From Pontibacter liquoris (GTDB taxonomy: Bacteria > Bacteroidota > Bacteroidia > Cytophagales > Hymenobacteraceae), in NCBI RefSeq assembly GCF_022758235.1, contig NZ_JALEBG010000001.1:2294001-2358000 (forward strand): a stretch of 64,000 nucleotides of DNA, given 5' to 3'. The translations under genes and the position numbers were made by a program. This document shows, one piece after another, positions 53,788-63,407 of this stretch (positions within the stretch are counted from its first letter, which is position 1; every line of letters begins with the position of its first letter). The notes beneath the pieces are model-generated. The model was not told the origin of the DNA, ran no database searches, and saw nothing but the letters and a program-made list of their open reading frames with translations.

Positions 53788-56163
53788 TTAGGCCTTTACC
53801 TTTTTCCGGAACTTCTGGGTCCACTCCCTCTTCTGCTCCTCGCCATACGTATAACTGTAGCCGTAGCCATAACTACTCCCCTGCTTGGCATCGTTTAGCA
53901 CCAGGAGCGGGTGCTTGAGTTTCTGGTGTTTATAAATATCATGGATGATCTCCAATTGGGATCGGAAGGTATAGCCATAGCGCACAATATAGATACTTGA
54001 ATCGATATAAGGCGCCAACGTAAAGGCATCCGTTACCTGCCCGACAGGGGCAGTATCGATTATGATAAAGTCATAGGCTTCTTTCAGTTCGGCTAGCAGC
54101 TGCCCTACTTTCGGGCTCATCATCAGTTCTGCAGGGTTAGGTGGAATCGGACCGGCACTTACCACAAAGAGACCAGGCACGGCTTGCAATGGCTTTACTA
54201 TATCAGCCACCGTTGTGTCGTCGGAGATCAGGTAATTGGTAATGCCGGGTCCAGGGGGCAGGCCAAGCTCCTGAAGCAGGCGGGGCCGGCGCAGGTCAAA
54301 GCCTAATACTACCACTTTTTTACCTGTTAATACCAGGCTGGCCCCTAGGTTAATGCTGAAAAACGTTTTACCTTCCCCGCTCATGCTAGAGGTAACCAGT
54401 ATTACTTTGTTTTCTTTGCCGGCAGTGGTAAACTGCAGGTTAGTCCGCACGAGTCGGAACATTTCCACGATTGGGCTCCTATTGTCTTCTTCCACTACAA
54501 GCGTACTGCCCGTATCATTATGCGCCAGCTCACCCAGTATAGGTGTAGCCGTAGCCTGCTCCACCTCTTTCTTCTCCTGCACTTTGTCGTTTAAAAGATC
54601 CTTCACATAAATGCAGGCAAAAGGTACTCCAAGGCCCAGCAGCAGGGCAGCCAAGTATATCAGCGACTTTTTAGGTGCCACAGGCTGATCGCCCGCCATA
54701 GCCCCATCCAAGACGCGGGAATTAGAAACGGCTGCCGCTAAGGATACAGCGGATTCTTCGCGCTTTTGCAGCAGGTACAAATATAGCCCCTGTTTGATGC
54801 CCTGCTGGCGCTGGATCTCCAGCAGCTCCCGCTCAATAGAGGGCACCTGTTGTATGCGGGAATCAAAGGAGGCCATGCTAGCCTTCAGATTGCTCTGCGT
54901 GATCACCAGTCCTTTTTTAATATTTTGCAGGTTCTCCAGAATGTTTACCCGCAAGTTTGCCAGCTGGTCGTTGATATTTTGAATAAGGAGATTGGTTGGC
55001 TGGGTAGTGCGCAGCATGCGTTCCCGCTCCAGCTGCAGCTCGTTAAATTTACCGATCAGGCCCAGCAGGGTCGGGTCATGGATGCTAAGCGTACTCGGCA
55101 CAAGTTGGTACTGCTGCCCATTCTCCTGTAGATACTTTTGGATTGAGTTCAGTATATCGAGCTGAATCTCATACTCGGCCAGTTGTTTGTTATACTCACT
55201 CGCCCTCTCCACATACAACTGTGCTTCGGAGCTTACATCCGTCAGTTCGTTCTTCCGCTTATATTGCTCCACGTTCTTCTCCACATCACTTAGCTCGGCT
55301 GTTAGAAATTTCAGGCGCTCATCAATGAACTGGATGGTATTGGAGGCAACCTGGTTCTTATCTTCCACCGCCTCTTTGTTGTAAACCTCCACCAGTTTGT
55401 TGATGATGTCCTTTCCTTTTTCCTGCACGGGTTCTGTCAGGCTGATCCAGAGCACGCTGGCATTCTTGTTTACCGGCTCTATGGAAAGCCGGCTGCTATA
55501 GTTCTTCGCAAGTTTAGTCAGGTCGTTAAAATGCACTATCACTTTGCCAGCATTTGTAGGAGAAAAGGAAGCAGCAGCTGCCACCACGGTGAAAACCCCA
55601 TATGGTTTTTGTATTTCTTGGCCGAATTTATGCGAAGTGATAATAGATTTACCTTTATCGTCTTCCTCCTCCAGTTCGAAGCTGTTATTATCTTTGATTT
55701 GCAATATAAGGGTCTTCCCAGATGCGGATGGATGAAGTTTTCCGACGATCACCTTCAGTGGAACCGCCGGGCCATAGATTTCCACGTCATGTACCGTGCC
55801 TTGTTTAAAGTAGCTTGTCTGCAATGAAAGCTCCGTCAGCACACGCTCCATCAGACTCACGGCATTCAGCACCTCGATTTCGTTATCTACATTTTTGGTG
55901 GATTTAAAAACGTCAAGATCGCTAAAAGCAGAGGCATCGCCAAGATCCGCCCCTTTCTTATCATCCCGAATCAAGAGTTTGCTCTTGATCGTATATTGCG
56001 GCGTGGCATAGCGTAAGTACAGAAAGGCCATACCAAATGCAACAATTACACTAAGGGCAAATAACCACCAATACCGCAGGTATCGGTGCAGTAGCGCTTT
56101 AATATCAATCTCCTCTGCTTCCTCTGGTTGAAAAGGCGTAAATCCTTGCTCAGTCATACTCAC
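53788..56163 (-). CDS. wzc: Polysaccharide co-polymerase/tyrosine autokinase (Wzc-like)
   Basis: The 791-residue protein has an N-terminal Wzz domain with a membrane helix (about 30-50), a long coiled-coil periplasmic part, a second helix near 515, and a C-terminal BY-kinase domain with Walker A SSMSGEGKT (about residue 590), the VVLGFDLRRP Walker A-prime block and the IIIDTAP Walker B block. The tail is rich in Tyr (SSYGYGYSYTYGEE), where autophosphorylation occurs. It controls chain length and export together with Wza. It ends right at the dehydrogenase stub. Confidence 0.95.
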   Translation of the reverse strand: MSMTEQGFTPFQPEEAEEIDIKALLHRYLRYWWLFALSVIVAFGMAFLYLRYATPQYTIKSKLLIRDDKKGADLGDASAFSDLDVFKSTKNVDNEIEVLNAVSLMERVLTELSLQTSYFKQGTVHDVEIYGPAVPLKVIVGKLHPSASGKTLILQIKDNNSFELEEEDDKGKSIITSHKFGQEIQKPYGVFTVVAAAASFSPTNAGKVIVHFNDLTKLAKNYSSRLSIEPVNKNASVLWISLTEPVQEKGKDIINKLVEVYNKEAVEDKNQVASNTIQFIDERLKFLTAELSDVEKNVEQYKRKNELTDVSSEAQLYVERASEYNKQLAEYEIQLDILNSIQKYLQENGQQYQLVPSTLSIHDPTLLGLIGKFNELQLERERMLRTTQPTNLLIQNINDQLANLRVNILENLQNIKKGLVITQSNLKASMASFDSRIQQVPSIERELLEIQRQQGIKQGLYLYLLQKREESAVSLAAAVSNSRVLDGAMAGDQPVAPKKSLIYLAALLLGLGVPFACIYVKDLLNDKVQEKKEVEQATATPILGELAHNDTGSTLVVEEDNRSPIVEMFRLVRTNLQFTTAGKENKVILVTSSMSGEGKTFFSINLGASLVLTGKKVVVLGFDLRRPRLLQELGLPPGPGITNYLISDDTTVADIVKPLQAVPGLFVVSAGPIPPNPAELMMSPKVGQLLAELKEAYDFIIIDTAPVGQVTDAFTLAPYIDSSIYIVRYGYTFRSQLEIIHDIYKHQKLKHPLLVLNDAKQGSSYGYGYSYTYGEEQKREWTQKFRKKVKA

Positions 56164-56169
56164 TGGTAA

Positions 56170-56958
56170 TTAAAATAATCGGGACAACACGATACTCAGG
56201 GCCGAAACGACCGCAACTGCTACTGGCAGATAATACGTTCTGGTGCTTGCCTGCAGCTCTTTGGCTCTGCTGGGCTCAACATAGACCACATCGTTCTGTT
56301 GCAGATAGAAATAAGGCGAGTTCAGGACGTTCTTGTTATTGAGGTTAAGGCGTATCATTTTGCGTGTACCGGCTTCTTCGCGTATCACGAGCACATTCTC
56401 CCGTTTGCCATAGGCAGTCATGTCGCCGGCCATTCCCAGCGCTTCAATGATGTTGATCCGTTCGGCCGGGATAGTAAACGTGGAAGGGCGGTTCACTTCA
56501 CCTACCACTGTTACCTTGTAGTTGAGATAGCGCATGTTTACAATGGGGGCCTTCAGATGTGCCTGCAGTAAGTCCGTAAACTTCTCTGTAGCCTGTGCTC
56601 TTGTAAGACCGGCCAGTTGTACTTTGCCTAATATTGGGAAGTTTATATTGCCCTCTTTATCTACCAGGTAGCCTTCGCGCGCCACGCTGCTTGCAGTGTT
56701 CGTAGCCATGCTATAGTTGGAGATACTTCCAGCTGCGGGGTGCACCTCCCCGGTATTGAACAAAGCGCTAGCCTCAGGGTTAAGGCTGGTGATGGAGATG
56801 CTGAGCAGATCGTAAGGCTGGATGCGAGCCTCTGTGCCATTAACGATCTTTTCCTCGTAGGTCGCCTGTTCCTGCATATCACTGAAATAAGCCAGGTTAC
56901 GGGGAGAACAGGAAGTAAAAGCAACTAGCGCCAGCAGGTAAAGTAAATTTATTTTCAT
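56170..56958 (-). CDS. wza: Polysaccharide export outer-membrane lipoprotein (Wza-like)
   Basis: The protein has about 262 residues from the ATG at 56958, which places a lipobox (Ala-Phe-Thr-Ser-Cys) at residue 17; an open frame extends 12 codons further but without a lipoprotein start. It has the Poly_export block (RIQPYDLLSISITSLNP) and SLBB-like segments (VTVVGEVNRPSTFTIP), and a hydrophobic C-terminus near residue 245. It forms the export channel with Wzc. It is the first gene of the leftward operon. Confidence 0.94.
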   Translation of the reverse strand: MKINLLYLLALVAFTSCSPRNLAYFSDMQEQATYEEKIVNGTEARIQPYDLLSISITSLNPEASALFNTGEVHPAAGSISNYSMATNTASSVAREGYLVDKEGNINFPILGKVQLAGLTRAQATEKFTDLLQAHLKAPIVNMRYLNYKVTVVGEVNRPSTFTIPAERINIIEALGMAGDMTAYGKRENVLVIREEAGTRKMIRLNLNNKNVLNSPYFYLQQNDVVYVEPSRAKELQASTRTYYLPVAVAVVSALSIVLSRLF

Positions 56959-57410
56959 GCAATAAAAGAAAGCTAAATCAAAAATCCGCTGCAAAACTTA
57001 CAACTTAATTCAAGATGACGCGTTTAAGTACGTTTTGCAAAAATGAAAAAAAAGATCGGGGAAAAGAATAGTTTTCCTTTAAAAATTCAAAAAAGAGTAC
57101 AAATATTTTCTAAGGTGTGTTCAAGGCTCTTTAAAGTCACTATGAATATCTCTTAATTAAAAAGAGCACAAATTTCTGAGCAGTACAAACAACAGGAGTT
57201 ACTTAATAAAAGGTCGTATAAACATTAGTCAACTGTAGGACTGTTTGAAATTATAACCTTCATACTTACGGTTGTTTTTGACTCGTTATGCCAGTCAAAT
57301 TAATAATCTCGACATCATTTTCAGACATAGGTTTAAAAACCTGCGCTAGTAAAAGCTTATAAGAAACATGAAAATACTTTTTGCTAGGAAAATGAGTAAG
57401 TTTATACTTG

Positions 57411-57436
57411 AAAGTTATAGTAAGTTATAGTAAGTT
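57411..57436. repeat. Short tandem AGTTATAGTA
   Basis: Two and a half units of a ten-base repeat (AAGTTATAGT) in the gap upstream of wza. Confidence 0.7.
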
Positions 57437-57530
57437 ATTATCAATTCTGCGCTATTGCCTGGTAGTGCCCACATATTTACAGGCTTCCTTCCCTGGAAGA
57501 ACTAAAAACTGATAATAGGTTCAGCGATAT

Positions 57531-57549
57531 TGGCACAAGAGGACGCTCT
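57531..57549. repeat. Degenerate half of the 21-base palindromic element
   Basis: GGCACAAGAGGACGCTCTT differs from the GGCACAAGCGGACGCTTGC right-arm sequence at four bases. Confidence 0.5.
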
Positions 57550-57790
57550 TACTAAAGAAAGATAATACTATAATGACCAAAGCTGGCATGGGCTGAAACA
57601 CAACAAGCTTCTTACAAAACGTTCGTAATTGCAACCTGAGGTATTTTATAGAATATGCTGCTTATGTGTGAGAGCAGCTCACAACAGGAGAAGGAATATT
57701 ATAGAGAATGCACTAGTAAGTGTGCACTCATACAATTACTTGAACCTGATTAGAAAACAGGTACAAGCAGATCGAATGAACTAGTTGCGA

Positions 57791-58573
57791 TTATCTTTTT
57801 CGAGTGAGCGCGTAAAGCAGTTTTACCGAAAAGTTTAAGTAGTGATCGTTAGGCCCTAAATGTCCTGCTTTGTTTAGATTATTATCTAAATAATCTGTGG
57901 TTGTAAAATGAAAGTTTAGCTCAGGCGCAATGCTGATCTGCCTGGAATAATAAAACTTAAGTCCTCCTCCAAGCGGTACGGTTAGCGCAACGGCCGGGTA
58001 GTGACGCGCTGCAGGCATGGCTCCGGGCAGGATCTTTCCGCCATCCCCGGAAGTAGAAGAAGAGGCTTTATACACCAGAGCGCCTATCCCTACTTTTACA
58101 TATGGTTCCACTAGACGCTGGCGTCTTGCCCTATAAAAGCCCGAGCTTCTGTAGTTGCTGAACAGATTAAATACAGCAGAGCCGGATATCTCGGTAGCAC
58201 TTGCCTTGTAAGAGAGATCACCACCTGCTTTATACTGGGCGTCCTCCGCACCTTTTAAGCTGACATGATCTACACTGCCCAGCAGTTCCAGTGCGGGTGA
58301 AACTTGGTAGATGGCCCCTATATTGAAACTGGGGCCTATGCCGTTGTTCCTAATCGAACTTTTTTCATCAGCTGCGTTATTTACCCTGTTATCACTGTTC
58401 ATCAATGCTACACCTGCTCCCGCAAAAATAGTCACACCTTTCGTTTTCCGGCGGCTGTTATAATTCATACTCGATCTGAACTTTGGGCCGCCCCGACGCT
58501 GCGCTTGCACAGTAACCGCCATGTTAATAGAAAACAGTAGAACAATAACAAAGGCTAAAATGGAATGCTTCAT
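57791..58573 (-). CDS. Outer-membrane beta-barrel protein
   Basis: The 260-residue protein has a signal peptide (hydrophobic about 5-19, ending near Val-Gln-Ala-Gln) and a basic segment with QRRGGPKFRSS. The rest consists of beta strands with Gly and aromatic residues (FNIGAIYQVSPALELLGS, YVKVGIGALVYKA, VPLGGGLKFYYSRQ) and ends LNFSVKLLYALTRKR. It fits the PF13568-like barrel family. Function and ligand are unknown. It is the first gene upstream of the polysaccharide operon but is separated from it by about 800 bases. Confidence 0.83.
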   Translation of the reverse strand: MKHSILAFVIVLLFSINMAVTVQAQRRGGPKFRSSMNYNSRRKTKGVTIFAGAGVALMNSDNRVNNAADEKSSIRNNGIGPSFNIGAIYQVSPALELLGSVDHVSLKGAEDAQYKAGGDLSYKASATEISGSAVFNLFSNYRSSGFYRARRQRLVEPYVKVGIGALVYKASSSTSGDGGKILPGAMPAARHYPAVALTVPLGGGLKFYYSRQISIAPELNFHFTTTDYLDNNLNKAGHLGPNDHYLNFSVKLLYALTRKR

Positions 58574-59036
58574 GGCGTTGATAACGGCTACAACAGTTTA
58601 CCGGGATATTAATTGCACAATTATACATATTAAAGTCCAAATATATATAATATAAAATGGAATTTATTGAGTACAGGTGTACATTCTGTTTTTAGAGTAA
58701 AAGAAGTTTAGAAGAACTTGCGGCGAAGCGAATTTATGTTATATAAAGATAATATTCTGAAAGCAGAGATTCCTGACAAGGAATCCCTATTCAAACTTAA
58801 TTAAGTTTTCCATAAGAAGGTTCTATACTGTAAATGGATTGCTTTCATCCTATTGTAGTTCGGAGCATTGGCTCTATAACTCAATGTTGCAGGCTAAATC
58901 CTATCTGTTTTACAGGCATGCCGCCAGGGTGTATCAGGCGAAAGTTTAAATGGATGAAATGTCATCATTCGTCATGTCCAAGGAAATTCCTTTGGCTACC
59001 AGCAAAACATACTCAAATATACTTTGCCGGATTACG

Positions 59037-59051
59037 CCAGTTACAAACTGG
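59037..59051 (-). repeat. TTTGTAA-core palindrome, arm CCAG
   Basis: Read on the minus strand: CCAG-TTTGTAA-CTGG. It is a fourth arm type around the same core. Confidence 0.65.
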
Positions 59052-59104
59052 GAGTATGATAAGCCACAAGTTACGCCAGTGCTAAACTTGCGGCATAAAC
59101 GGTT

Positions 59105-59127
59105 TGACGCAAGCATCCGCTTGTGCC
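59105..59127. repeat. Degenerate copy of the 21-base palindromic element
   Basis: TGACGCAAGCATCCGCTTGTG differs from the paired element at 8174 by two bases (G to A twice) and keeps the core symmetry. Confidence 0.65.
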
Positions 59128-59299
59128 AGCGGGTCCGGAGCATCTCTCCTATCTGTGGTTAAAACATTAACGCAGATCAAGATAGATTATGGAGTAATTA
59201 AAAATTTTAAAATTGTTAAAAGGTTCTGCAGGGGAATCCGGAAAAGGAATCTTCCACTATTTTATGCTAATCTCATTAACAGCAAAAACTAAAATACCT

Positions 59300-59307
59300 T
59301 ACCTTTA
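59300..59307 (+). promoter_or_regulatory. Candidate -7 box TACCTTTA for rmuC
   Basis: Matches TAnnTTTR and ends five bases before the ATG at 59313, which would imply a very short or absent leader. Confidence 0.3.
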
Positions 59308-59312
59308 CCTGT

Positions 59313-60650
59313 ATGGAAATAATCGTTGGAATCGCGGCTTTTTTAGGTGGATTGGTAGTAGCTTTCCTGGTATTGCGAGGAAAACTGGGCACCCTACAGC
59401 AAATTGCTAACCAGGCTGCAGTAGCGCAAGGGGTGTTGGAAGGGCAAGTTCGGCTGAAAGCAGAGGAAAATGAGCAACTGAAACGCCAGTTGCGGGAGGC
59501 GCAGACCGAGACTATGGAACTGACCAACGCCCTCACAAAAGTAGAAACCGACTACGACCATCTCCAGAACCGCATGCAGGAACAGGCCCGGGAACTGGAG
59601 CAACTCCGCGAGAAATTCCTGCAGCAGTTCCAGAGTATCTCTAACCAGGTGCTCATGACGAATGTCGAACACTTCAACAAAGCCTCTTCCGAAACCCTGG
59701 AGCGGGTACTCTCACCTTTAAAGGAGCGCATCAAAGAATTTGAAGCAAAAGTGGAGCAGACGTATGAAAAAACCCTGAAAGATAGCATCTCCCTAAAAGA
59801 GCAGATCACGCAACTGGCTTCGCTGAACCAGCAGATGAGCCAGGACGCGCTGAACCTGACCCGGGCCTTAAAAGGCGAGAACAAAACGCAAGGTAACTGG
59901 GGCGAATACCTGCTGGAGAGCCTGCTCGAAAAGTCGGGGCTGCGGAAGGGCGTGCATTACGAACGCGAAGAAGTACGGCAAAACGATGAAAGCAAAGTTT
60001 ACCGTCCGGATGTGATCATTCGCCTGCCCGAGGGCAAGCACCTCATCATCGATTCAAAAATGTCGCTGGTAGCGTATGAGGCGTATTGCAGTTGCGAGGA
60101 CGATTTACAGCAGGAAGTATACCTGCGAAGCCACATCACTTCGGTGCGCACGCACTTCACCGACTTGGGCCGCAAAAACTACCACCGCCTCAGCGGCATC
60201 AACTCTCCGGATTTTGTGATGATGTATATCCCGCTGGAGCCTGCCTTTAACCTCGCCGTGCAGCACGACCATGATTTGTTCACTGATGCCTTCGATCGCA
60301 ACATTGTACTGGTTACCACCTCTACCCTGCTGGCCACGCTCCGCACAGTGGCCGGCGTGTGGCGCCAGGAGGATCAGAAACGGAACGTGCTCCGGATCGC
60401 CGCTGAAAGCGGGAAGCTGTACGACAAGTTTGTGGGCTTTGTAGACGATCTGAAAATTATTGGCAAGCACCTTGAAAGCAGCCAGAGTTCCTACAACGCG
60501 GCGATGAACAAGCTCACCGAAGGAAAAGGGAACCTCATCCGCCGGGTAGAGATCCTGCGCGAATTGGGCGCTAAAACAAGCAAAACGATCGACAACAATC
60601 TTTTGCAGGAAGCGCAATTGACCGAAGAACGGGAAGAAGAAGCGGAGTAA
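59313..60650 (+). CDS. rmuC: DNA recombination protein RmuC
   Basis: The 445-residue protein has one N-terminal membrane helix (about 2-20), a coiled coil (about 40-135) and the RmuC domain with the GNWGEYLLESLLEKSGL, YRPDVIIRLPEGKHLIIDSKMSL and FNIVLVTTSTLLATLRTV-like blocks (here DRNIVLVTTSTLLATLRTV). RmuC limits inversions and duplications at short inverted repeats in Escherichia coli. The fold is nuclease-like, with the Asp-x-Lys of LIIDSKM in the expected site. It is a single gene. Confidence 0.95.
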   Translation: MEIIVGIAAFLGGLVVAFLVLRGKLGTLQQIANQAAVAQGVLEGQVRLKAEENEQLKRQLREAQTETMELTNALTKVETDYDHLQNRMQEQARELEQLREKFLQQFQSISNQVLMTNVEHFNKASSETLERVLSPLKERIKEFEAKVEQTYEKTLKDSISLKEQITQLASLNQQMSQDALNLTRALKGENKTQGNWGEYLLESLLEKSGLRKGVHYEREEVRQNDESKVYRPDVIIRLPEGKHLIIDSKMSLVAYEAYCSCEDDLQQEVYLRSHITSVRTHFTDLGRKNYHRLSGINSPDFVMMYIPLEPAFNLAVQHDHDLFTDAFDRNIVLVTTSTLLATLRTVAGVWRQEDQKRNVLRIAAESGKLYDKFVGFVDDLKIIGKHLESSQSSYNAAMNKLTEGKGNLIRRVEILRELGAKTSKTIDNNLLQEAQLTEEREEEAE

Positions 60651-60971
60651 CGTATACCTGCTGCTTTGCTAAGTATAACATATACCTACTATTTATACTT
60701 CCAGGATAGTATGGAAGTTTCTCCTGGCTCGGAACGCTAAATTCATGTCATAGAAAGGGGCAAGTATAAAGAGAAATCGAGGAATAAGTGAATGCTTGGA
60801 AACGCCACACCTCCAGAAAATAATAGAAGCGATCTTGAGGCGAAAAAAACAATTAGTAAAGTATACAGTGACTCAATTAAGAGAGAGACGTATCTTTTTA
60901 CAGGTATTCTACTGTCTATTTACTAATTATTTAATGGCGCAGGTTTTTAAACCAGTATCGTAGAATGATGT

Positions 60972-60984
60972 GGGTTTGTAACCC
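60972..60984. repeat. TTTGTAA-core palindrome, arm GGG
   Basis: GGG-TTTGTAA-CCC, followed by GACTGGCTCGAAGAGCC, a second small hairpin (GGCTC/GAGCC). Confidence 0.7.
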
Positions 60985-61117
60985 GACTGGCTCGAAGAGC
61001 CAAAAACACCCGGGAACCACAAGCTTTATACTTTAAAACAGCGCTGCAGCAGTTTTAAAGGCTGTATTAGGTCTAGGCGAGCCCGTGTAATCAGAGACTA
61101 CACCATATTAATAGTCA

Positions 61118-61133
61118 CCAATCTGGAGATTGG
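61118..61133. repeat. Short inverted repeat CCAATCT-GG-AGATTGG
   Basis: Seven-base arms with a two-base centre, within the repeat-rich gap. It may be a small REP-like element. Confidence 0.6.
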
Positions 61134-61529
61134 CGCCAGAGTAAATAGAGTAGTATAGTATAGGATGAACCTACCCAGAAATTTGGGCCTCCTTTATAGG
61201 TATACTTTGTTCCAAAAGTGTGACTAACCAAACCTTCAACTTACCCAAATATGGTATAAAAGCCATTTGTGCTTTCGTTTGCAGGAAACTTGCTTCTTGG
61301 TAGGCTCAGATTAAGAATTCCGGCCGTTTTATACTTGTATCCTGATCATCAAGTATATCTAAGCGTGTTGCTGCAAGCGAAGTGAAATCCCTTGTAAAAC
61401 ATCTAAGGACAAGTTCTTCCTCCCTTACCTTCCTTCATTACGTTAAGGTATCAGCAGAAGTATATGGCACCAAAGTTGGTTGACAATCTTGCTGCTACCA
61501 ACTAACTTAGTATAAAACCTCACATAGAT

Positions 61530-63386
61530 ATGAAAAAACTAGTTTATACCGGCTATACAGCGGCTATACTTCTTGCTGCCTGCGCCGCCCCAAAGCTTAC
61601 TACTAGCCCGGCTGCAACAGAAACGACCACAGCTACTACCGAGAGCACTCCGGCTGCACCTACCCTCCAGCAACAAGCACAGGCTTTCCTGGACCAATAC
61701 TCCCATACTTACCAGAACCTATATACCCAATCGGCGGAAGCGGAATGGCGCTCGAACACCCACATTGTGGAAGGCGACTCGACCAATGCCATTGCAACCC
61801 GCAAGGCCAACGAGGCCTTTGCCGCTTTTACAGGAAGCACCGAAAACATCAACACCGCCAAGGCCATGCTGGCCAAAAAAGACCAGCTCACCCCCTTGCA
61901 GATCAAACAATTCGAGGCCATCCTGTATGCCGGCGCCAACAACCCGCAGATCATTCCGGATGTGGTGAAAGCACGCATCAAGGCAGAAACGGAGCAAACG
62001 GAAAAGTTGTATGGCTTCGACTATAAGGTGAACAAAAAGTCTGTTTCTACAAACGAGATCGACGACATCCTTAAAGATGAAACCAATACAAAGAAGCGCC
62101 TCGCTGCCTGGAACGCCAGTAAAGCAGTGGGCCCTACCCTGAAAGAAGGCCTGCTGAATTTGCGCCAGCTGCGCAACAAGACGGTGCAGAGCCTTGGATA
62201 CGACGATTACTTTACCTACCAGGCATCGGATTACGGCATGACGCGTGCCGAAATGATGGACTTGATGAAGCAGATCAACGAGGAACTTCGTCCCTTGTAT
62301 AGGGAGCTGCATACGTATGCCCGCTATGAGCTGGCGAAGAAGTATGGCGTAAAGCAGGTACCCGACTATTTGCCTGCTCATTGGCTGCCTAACCGCTGGG
62401 GGCAGGACTGGAGCCCGATGGTGAATGTAAAAGGCATTGACCTGGATGCAGCCCTGAAACCGAAAGGTGCGGAATGGCAGGTAAAACAGGCCGAGCGCTT
62501 TTATATTAGCCTGGGCTTTCCGCAACTGCCGCAAACCTTCTGGGAAAGATCGAGCCTGTACCCTGCCCCTGCCAACGCTGATTACAAAAAGAACAACCAC
62601 GCCTCTGCCTGGCACATCGACCTGGACAAAGACGTGCGCTGCCTGATGAGTGTAGAACCGAATGCCGAATGGTACGAGACCACGCACCACGAACTGGGCC
62701 ATATTTATTACTATATGACTTATACCAACCCTGATGTACCGGTACTGCTACGAGGCGGTGCTAACCGGGCGTATCATGAAGCGATGGGTAGTTTAATGGG
62801 CCTGGCCGCGATGCAAAAGCCTTTCCTGGCTAACCTGGACCTGATCGATAAGAATGTGCAAACCGACGAGGTTCAGTCGCTGTTGAAAGAGGCGCTGAAT
62901 TACGTGGTGTTCATCCCATTCTCTTCAGGAGTGATGAGCGAATGGGAAAAAGATTTTTATGCCGATAACCTGCCTGCCGACCAGCTGAACAAGCGCTGGT
63001 GGGAGCTGACCAAAAAGTACCAGGGCATTGTGCCTCCAACCGAGCGCGGCGAAGAATACCTGGATGCTGCCACAAAAACACATATCAACGACGATCCGGC
63101 TCAGTATTATGATTATGCCCTATCATATGTGATCCTGTTCCAGTTGCATGACCATATCGCTAAAGAGATCCTGCACCAGGACCCGCATACTACCAATTAC
63201 TATGGCAACAAGGAAGTGGGCAAGTTCCTGCACGATATCATGTACCCGGGCGCTTCGGCCGACTGGCGCCAGATGCTGAAAGACAAGACCGGCGAAGAGC
63301 TGAGTGCCCGCGCCATGGTCGCTTACTTCCAGCCGCTGATGGACTACCTCAAACAACAAAACAAAGGCCGCAAGTATACATTATAG
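61530..63386 (+). CDS. M2 family (ACE-like) peptidyl-dipeptidase, lipoprotein
   Basis: The 618-residue protein has a lipoprotein signal ending Leu-Ala-Ala-Cys (residue 18) and a Thr/Ala-rich linker. The zinc site HELGH is at 387-391 with the third ligand Glu417 in YHEAMGS, the M2 arrangement of angiotensin-converting-enzyme relatives, with two additional residues in the loop between the site and the Glu. M2 enzymes remove dipeptides from peptide C-termini. The protein is probably anchored in the outer membrane or periplasm. Confidence 0.92.
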   Translation: MKKLVYTGYTAAILLAACAAPKLTTSPAATETTTATTESTPAAPTLQQQAQAFLDQYSHTYQNLYTQSAEAEWRSNTHIVEGDSTNAIATRKANEAFAAFTGSTENINTAKAMLAKKDQLTPLQIKQFEAILYAGANNPQIIPDVVKARIKAETEQTEKLYGFDYKVNKKSVSTNEIDDILKDETNTKKRLAAWNASKAVGPTLKEGLLNLRQLRNKTVQSLGYDDYFTYQASDYGMTRAEMMDLMKQINEELRPLYRELHTYARYELAKKYGVKQVPDYLPAHWLPNRWGQDWSPMVNVKGIDLDAALKPKGAEWQVKQAERFYISLGFPQLPQTFWERSSLYPAPANADYKKNNHASAWHIDLDKDVRCLMSVEPNAEWYETTHHELGHIYYYMTYTNPDVPVLLRGGANRAYHEAMGSLMGLAAMQKPFLANLDLIDKNVQTDEVQSLLKEALNYVVFIPFSSGVMSEWEKDFYADNLPADQLNKRWWELTKKYQGIVPPTERGEEYLDAATKTHINDDPAQYYDYALSYVILFQLHDHIAKEILHQDPHTTNYYGNKEVGKFLHDIMYPGASADWRQMLKDKTGEELSARAMVAYFQPLMDYLKQQNKGRKYTL

Positions 63387-63407
63387 TCTTCTCTTTTTAT
63401 ACTCCAG

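Larger units (their letters stand above)
56995..57790. other. Gene-free A+T-rich region upstream of the polysaccharide operon
   Basis: No convincing gene in about 800 bases. The promoter of the operon must lie at its left end, though no TAnnTTTG box was found. The region holds a short AGTTATAGTA tandem (57411-57435) and a degenerate copy of the 21-base element near 57531-57549. Confidence 0.5.
58574..59312. other. Gene-free region with small palindromes upstream of rmuC
   Basis: No gene is called. It holds a TTTGTAA-core palindrome at 59037-59051, a direct repeat TTACGCCAGT at 59032-59041 and 59071-59080, and a degenerate copy of the 21-base element at 59105-59127. Two short open frames between 58834 and 59162 overlap these repeats and have no domain-like features. 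Confidence 0.5.
60651..61529. other. Gene-free, repeat-bearing region
   Basis: The 880-base stretch between rmuC and the M2 peptidase gene has no coding frame. It holds three AAGTATAA/TTATACTT copies near 60671-60769, a TTTGTAA-core palindrome at 60972-60984, and an inverted repeat at 61118-61133. Confidence 0.55.

Noticed and set aside
58834..59162. Two short open frames of 70-83 codons
   Set aside because: They overlap palindromic repeats, have no recognisable features and no ribosome-binding or promoter signal.
61719..62702. A 327-codon open frame on the minus strand
   Set aside because: It overlaps the M2 peptidase gene and its translation is rich in His, Arg and Gln without any motif. 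It is a shadow of the real gene.
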